A DNA stretch of 46,060 nucleotides from Beijerinckiaceae bacterium (GTDB taxonomy: Bacteria > Pseudomonadota > Alphaproteobacteria > Rhizobiales > Beijerinckiaceae), in NCBI GenBank assembly GCA_947453205.1, contig CANGFT010000032.1, forward strand, positions 1 to 46,060, written 5' to 3'. The notes beneath the pieces were generated by a model. The model was not told the origin of the DNA and did not search any database. It worked only from the letters and a program-made list of their open reading frames with translations. This document shows, piece by piece, positions 43,204 through 46,060 of this stretch. Made by a program: the position numbers and the translations under genes. The stretch's first letter is position 1. Each line of letters starts with the position of its first letter.

Positions 43204-43230
43204 CCGCGCTCCTCAGACCAAGGAGCGCGG
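43204..43230 (-). terminator. GC-rich hairpin after the large repeat-protein gene
   Basis: A perfect 10-bp stem CCGCGCTCCT/AGGAGCGCGG with a 7-base loop lies 12 bp beyond the stop codon of the leftward gene. It has no T-run in either direction, so it is a plausible but incomplete terminator. The remaining part of the 250-bp gap after tusA holds several clustered TGATCA/GATCAT words near 43049-43118 and no gene. Confidence 0.5.
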
Positions 43231-43241
43231 TCCGGTTCGCA

Positions 43242-46060
43242 TTATCCCCGTATGAGCCAATCCGTGCCGGGCGCCCAGCCGACATAGCCATAATCGACGA
43301 GGTTCGTTCCGTTCAGCTCCCAAACATAGGTCGAGCCATCATTGACGTTTTGCAAGATGACGTCGCTCTTGCCATCGCCGTTGAGGTCGCCCGTCGTTTT
43401 GGCCTGCCAGGCGACGCCCGGGGTCCAGCCGACGTAACCATAGCCGACAAGGCTGTCGGTTCCGTTCAACTGCCAGATATAGCAAGAGCCATCCTTGGCG
43501 TTCTGAAGGAGCACATCGTCCTTCCCATCGCCATTGAAGTCGCCGACCCCTTTGGCCTGCCAATCGACACCAGGATTCCAGCCGACATAGCCATAGCCAA
43601 CCAGATTTTTCCCATCCAACTCCCAGACATAGCAGGAGCCATCCTTGGCGTTCTGCAGGAGAATGTCGCTCTTGCCATCGCCATTGAAGTCTCCGACCCC
43701 CTTGGCCTTCCAGTCAACGCCGGGGTTCCAGCCCACATAGCCGTAATCGATAAGCTTCGTCCCGTTCATTTCCCAGATGAAGCAACTGCCGTTCGTTGAG
43801 TCCTGCAACAGGATGTCGCTGAAGCGATCACCATTGAAGTCGCCCACGCCAACCGCCTGCCAATTCGTGCCGGGGGTCCAGCCGACGTAGCCGTAGTCTG
43901 CAAGAACATTGGAAACGGTCGGAATGCCGTTGACAAGCGTGCCGTCCTTTCCATCGGCGCTCTTGGCCCAGACATAGCAATCGCCATTGATGGCGTTCTG
44001 GAGAAGAACGTCACTGTAGCCGTTGTTGTCAAAGTCGCCCGTCCCCTTGACGACCCAATCCTTGCTGGGCGTCCAGCCTAAACCGCCAGAGGCGAACAAT
44101 TCTTTGCCTTTCATTTCCCACAAGGTGACCGTTCCGTTCAGAACATTTTGCAAGAGAATGTCGCTATGACCGTCCCGATTGAAGTCGCGACCGTTTGCAA
44201 AGACAACCTTGTCGTCCGTCGCGAAGGTGACCGTCGTCGCCACCAGAGCCTTGTACTGGGCCAGAGACAGATTGACGAGATTATCCGTCGCATCGATCTT
44301 GTCGATATTCTTGCCCGAGAGAGCCGCAAGCTGGGCGACTGTGAGATTGGCGATCAACTCGCCCTTATCCGCCAGAGACACAGAATCTGCAGAGGTCAAA
44401 GCGACTTTGCCCAGGCTCTGGAACTGGTCGACGCTCAGCGACAGCTTGTCGTCCGTCCCGTCGATGACGTCGACCTGTTTACCTGCAAGGGCGGCGATCT
44501 CCCCCGCTTTCAACTGGGCTATGGCTGAGCCTGCATCGGCGAGAGTCACTGTGTCCCCGGCAGCCAGAGCCGCCACCCCAAGACTTTGAAGCTGCTCGAC
44601 CTTCAATGACAGAATGTTGTCCGTCGCGTCCACGCCGTCGAGGCCGGCCGCGACCAGTTCGGCCATCTGCTGGGCGGTCATACCAGCGATATTCTTGCCG
44701 GTGTCTACGATCCGAGCGAGATTGCTCTCGCCAAACTTGACGTTCTTGAGCACGAGCGCCTGCGCCACTGTCAAATTCAGGACGCCATCCCTGGAGTCAA
44801 TGATGTCGATCCCCTTGCCGCTGAGAGCGCCTAGGGCATTCGCATCCAGAGCTTCAAGCAAACCATGGGCCTCGGTCAAAGTGACCGTGTCGGCGCTGGT
44901 TAAGGTGACCGCGCCAAGGCTCTGGTACTGGTCGAGCCGCAGCGACAGAACATTGTCAGTGGCGTCGATCTTGTCGACGCCGTTGATGGCGAGGGCGCCA
45001 AGCTGCGTTGACGTCAGCGTAGCGATGTTCGCCCCGGTGTCGGACAGCGTCACCACATCAGCAGACGTCAGCGTGGTTGAGGTCGCGATCAGCGCCAGAT
45101 ACTGCGCCTTGTCGAGCGACAGGACGCCATCCGTCGCGTCGATCTTGTCGACGCCGTTGGTGGCGAGGGCGGCGATCTGCGTTGCCGACAGCGTAGCGAT
45201 GTTCGCCGCGGTGTCGGACAGCGTCACCACATCCCCCGCCGTCAGCGCGGTTGAGGTCGCGATCAACGCCAGATACTGCGCCCTGTCGAGCGACAGGACG
45301 TTGTCCGTTGCGTCGATCTTGTCGACGCCGTTGGTGGCGAGCGCACCGATCTGCGTTGACGACAGCGAGGCGATGTTCGCCCCGGTGTCGGCAAGCGTCA
45401 CCACATCCCCCGCCGTCAGCGTTGTCGTGGTCGCGATCAGCGCCAGATACTGCGCCTTGTCGAGCGACAGGACGTTGTCCGAAGCATCGATCTTGTCGAC
45501 GCCGTTGGCTGCGAGCGCGCCAAGCTGGACAGAGGTCAACCCAGCGATGTTCGCACCGGTGTCGGACAGCGTCACCACATCCGCAGACGCAAGGGTTGTC
45601 GCGGTCGCGATCAAGGCGAGATACTGCGCCTTGTCGAGCGACAGGACATTGTCAGTGGCGTCGATCTTGTCGACGCCATTGGTGGCGAGCGCGCCGATCT
45701 GCGTTGACGACATCGAGGCGATGTTCGCACCGGTGTCGGACAGGGTCACCATATCCGCAGACGTAAGGGTCGTTGAGGTTCCGATCAGCGCGAGATACTG
45801 CGCCTTGTCGAGCGACAGGACGTTGTCGGTGGCGTCGATCTTGTCGACGCCATTGGTGGCGAGCGCGCCAAGCTGGGCCGACGTCAACGTAGCGATGTTC
45901 GCACCGGTGTCGGCAAGCGTCACCACATCCCCCGCCGTGAGCGTTGTCGTGGTCGCGATCAACGCCAGATACTGCGCCTTGTCGAGCGACAGGACGCCAT
46001 CCGTCGCGTCGATCTTGTCGACGCCGTTGGTGGCGAGCGCGCCGAACTGCGTTGACGACA
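43242..46060 (-). CDS. Large repeat protein, C-terminal part: 58-residue tandem repeats then FG-GAP repeats (runs off right edge)
   Basis: The minus strand is open from the right edge to a stop at 43242, about 939 residues, with no start in the window. From the edge there is one partial and then six nearly identical 58-residue repeats (core features DTGANIATLTSTQLGAL, then GVDKIDATDNVLSLDKAQYL), followed by four diverged 56-residue repeats. The last 315 residues hold six FG-GAP/VCBS-like repeats of about 50 residues with the calcium-binding DFNGDGKSD motif, LLQN, WELNG and GYGYVGWNPG. The architecture suggests a calcium-dependent surface adhesin or a secreted protein of type I or a similar route, with a terminal beta-propeller. 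No RTX nonapeptides are seen here. The nearly identical DNA repeats point to recent expansion. Confidence 0.82.
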   Translation of the reverse strand, partial: SSTQFGALATNGVDKIDATDGVLSLDKAQYLALIATTTTLTAGDVVTLADTGANIATLTSAQLGALATNGVDKIDATDNVLSLDKAQYLALIGTSTTLTSADMVTLSDTGANIASMSSTQIGALATNGVDKIDATDNVLSLDKAQYLALIATATTLASADVVTLSDTGANIAGLTSVQLGALAANGVDKIDASDNVLSLDKAQYLALIATTTTLTAGDVVTLADTGANIASLSSTQIGALATNGVDKIDATDNVLSLDRAQYLALIATSTALTAGDVVTLSDTAANIATLSATQIAALATNGVDKIDATDGVLSLDKAQYLALIATSTTLTSADVVTLSDTGANIATLTSTQLGALAINGVDKIDATDNVLSLRLDQYQSLGAVTLTSADTVTLTEAHGLLEALDANALGALSGKGIDIIDSRDGVLNLTVAQALVLKNVKFGESNLARIVDTGKNIAGMTAQQMAELVAAGLDGVDATDNILSLKVEQLQSLGVAALAAGDTVTLADAGSAIAQLKAGEIAALAGKQVDVIDGTDDKLSLSVDQFQSLGKVALTSADSVSLADKGELIANLTVAQLAALSGKNIDKIDATDNLVNLSLAQYKALVATTVTFATDDKVVFANGRDFNRDGHSDILLQNVLNGTVTLWEMKGKELFASGGLGWTPSKDWVVKGTGDFDNNGYSDVLLQNAINGDCYVWAKSADGKDGTLVNGIPTVSNVLADYGYVGWTPGTNWQAVGVGDFNGDRFSDILLQDSTNGSCFIWEMNGTKLIDYGYVGWNPGVDWKAKGVGDFNGDGKSDILLQNAKDGSCYVWELDGKNLVGYGYVGWNPGVDWQAKGVGDFNGDGKDDVLLQNAKDGSCYIWQLNGTDSLVGYGYVGWTPGVAWQAKTTGDLNGDGKSDVILQNVNDGSTYVWELNGTNLVDYGYVGWAPGTDWLIRG
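43245..44186 (-). repeat. Six FG-GAP/VCBS-like coding repeats of about 150 bp
   Basis: Six repeats begin with DFNRDGHSD, DFDNNGYSD, DFNGDRFSD, DFNGDGKSD, DFNGDGKDD and DLNGDGKSD. Each Asp-rich loop is the classical calcium site of integrin-type propeller blades. The second copy carries a 15-residue insertion. Copies 3 to 6 are the most alike. Confidence 0.82.
44919..46060 (-). repeat. 174-bp tandem repeats (58 residues each)
   Basis: Matching points of the array lie exactly 174 bp apart at 45094, 45268, 45442, 45616, 45790 and 45964, giving six full copies (44919-45962) plus a partial copy to the edge. DNA differences are few and partly shared between non-adjacent copies, as expected from unequal crossing-over or gene conversion. 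Four 168-bp diverged copies (44247-44918) follow toward the C-terminus. Confidence 0.88.

Noticed and set aside
44919-46060. A CRISPR array, suggested by regular DNA repeats
   Set aside because: The 174-bp units are continuous, in frame and have no unique spacers. They encode a repeat protein.

Overview
The window looks like the chromosome of an alphaproteobacterium of the Rhizobiales/Hyphomicrobiales type, perhaps Beijerinckiaceae- or Methylocystaceae-like. The reasons are the high-GC codon use over most of it, an animal-FAS-like RkpA megasynthase beside an RkpG-type alpha-oxoamine synthase, a rhizobial-style Omp25/31 outer-membrane protein, a tRNA-Met remnant that matches my recollection of the alphaproteobacterial elongator tRNA, and a periplasmic formate dehydrogenase locus with the DUF3305/DUF3306/DUF6352/DUF6505 companions seen in this group. 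The genus is not fixed by the sequence alone.

Layout. (1) 1-1132 is the right end of an integrated mobile element: the N-terminal part of a tyrosine integrase, an attachment region with repeated arm-type-like sites and a large inverted repeat, and a 3' fragment of tRNA-Met(CAT). (2) 1356-6346 is a visibly AT-richer block with an FkbM methyltransferase, a two-domain GT2-GT4 glycosyltransferase and an unrecognised 496-residue protein, probably a transferred surface-polysaccharide module. (3) 6424-18560 is a GC-rich, leftward capsule-type operon: Wza/KpsD-like outer-membrane lipoprotein, a 2452-residue RkpA-like fatty-acid/polyketide synthase, an RkpG-like PLP enzyme, a KpsE-like chain-length/export protein and a KpsM-like ABC permease. 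No KpsT ATPase is present here. (4) 18954-21940 holds an outer-membrane beta-barrel protein and a 669-residue protein made of 76 gapless octapeptides with a 17-octad (136-residue) super-period, preceded by a near-perfect sigma-54 promoter. (5) 22135-43000 is a metal/cofactor/formate region: tungstate ABC transporter (tupBCA), two MoeA-like proteins (one degenerate, one fused to a binding-protein domain), MobA, a polyferredoxin, a tightly overlapping operon of a lipoate-ligase-like protein plus DUF6505, DUF6352, DUF3305 and DUF3306 proteins, then TorD chaperone, small Tat protein, and formate dehydrogenase alpha, beta and gamma subunits, followed by MobB, a canonical MoeA, a small membrane peptide, a WD40-cytochrome c fusion and TusA. 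(6) 43242-46060 is the C-terminal part of a very large repeat protein (58-residue tandem repeats, then six FG-GAP/VCBS-like repeats) that runs off the right edge.

How the parts fit. Tungstate (or molybdate) imported by TupABC would be inserted by the MoeA proteins and matured to the bis-MGD cofactor by MobA (MobB assisting), then loaded with TorD help into the Tat-exported formate dehydrogenase, whose electrons pass through the four-cluster beta subunit to the membrane cytochrome b gamma subunit. The capsule operon probably makes an unusual lipid on an FAS-like synthase, releases it through an alpha-oxoamine synthase, and exports a polysaccharide through Wza/KpsE/KpsM. The two repeat proteins look like surface or secreted structural proteins. 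The most novel-looking item is the octapeptide protein with its exact 17-unit higher-order period and sigma-54 control.
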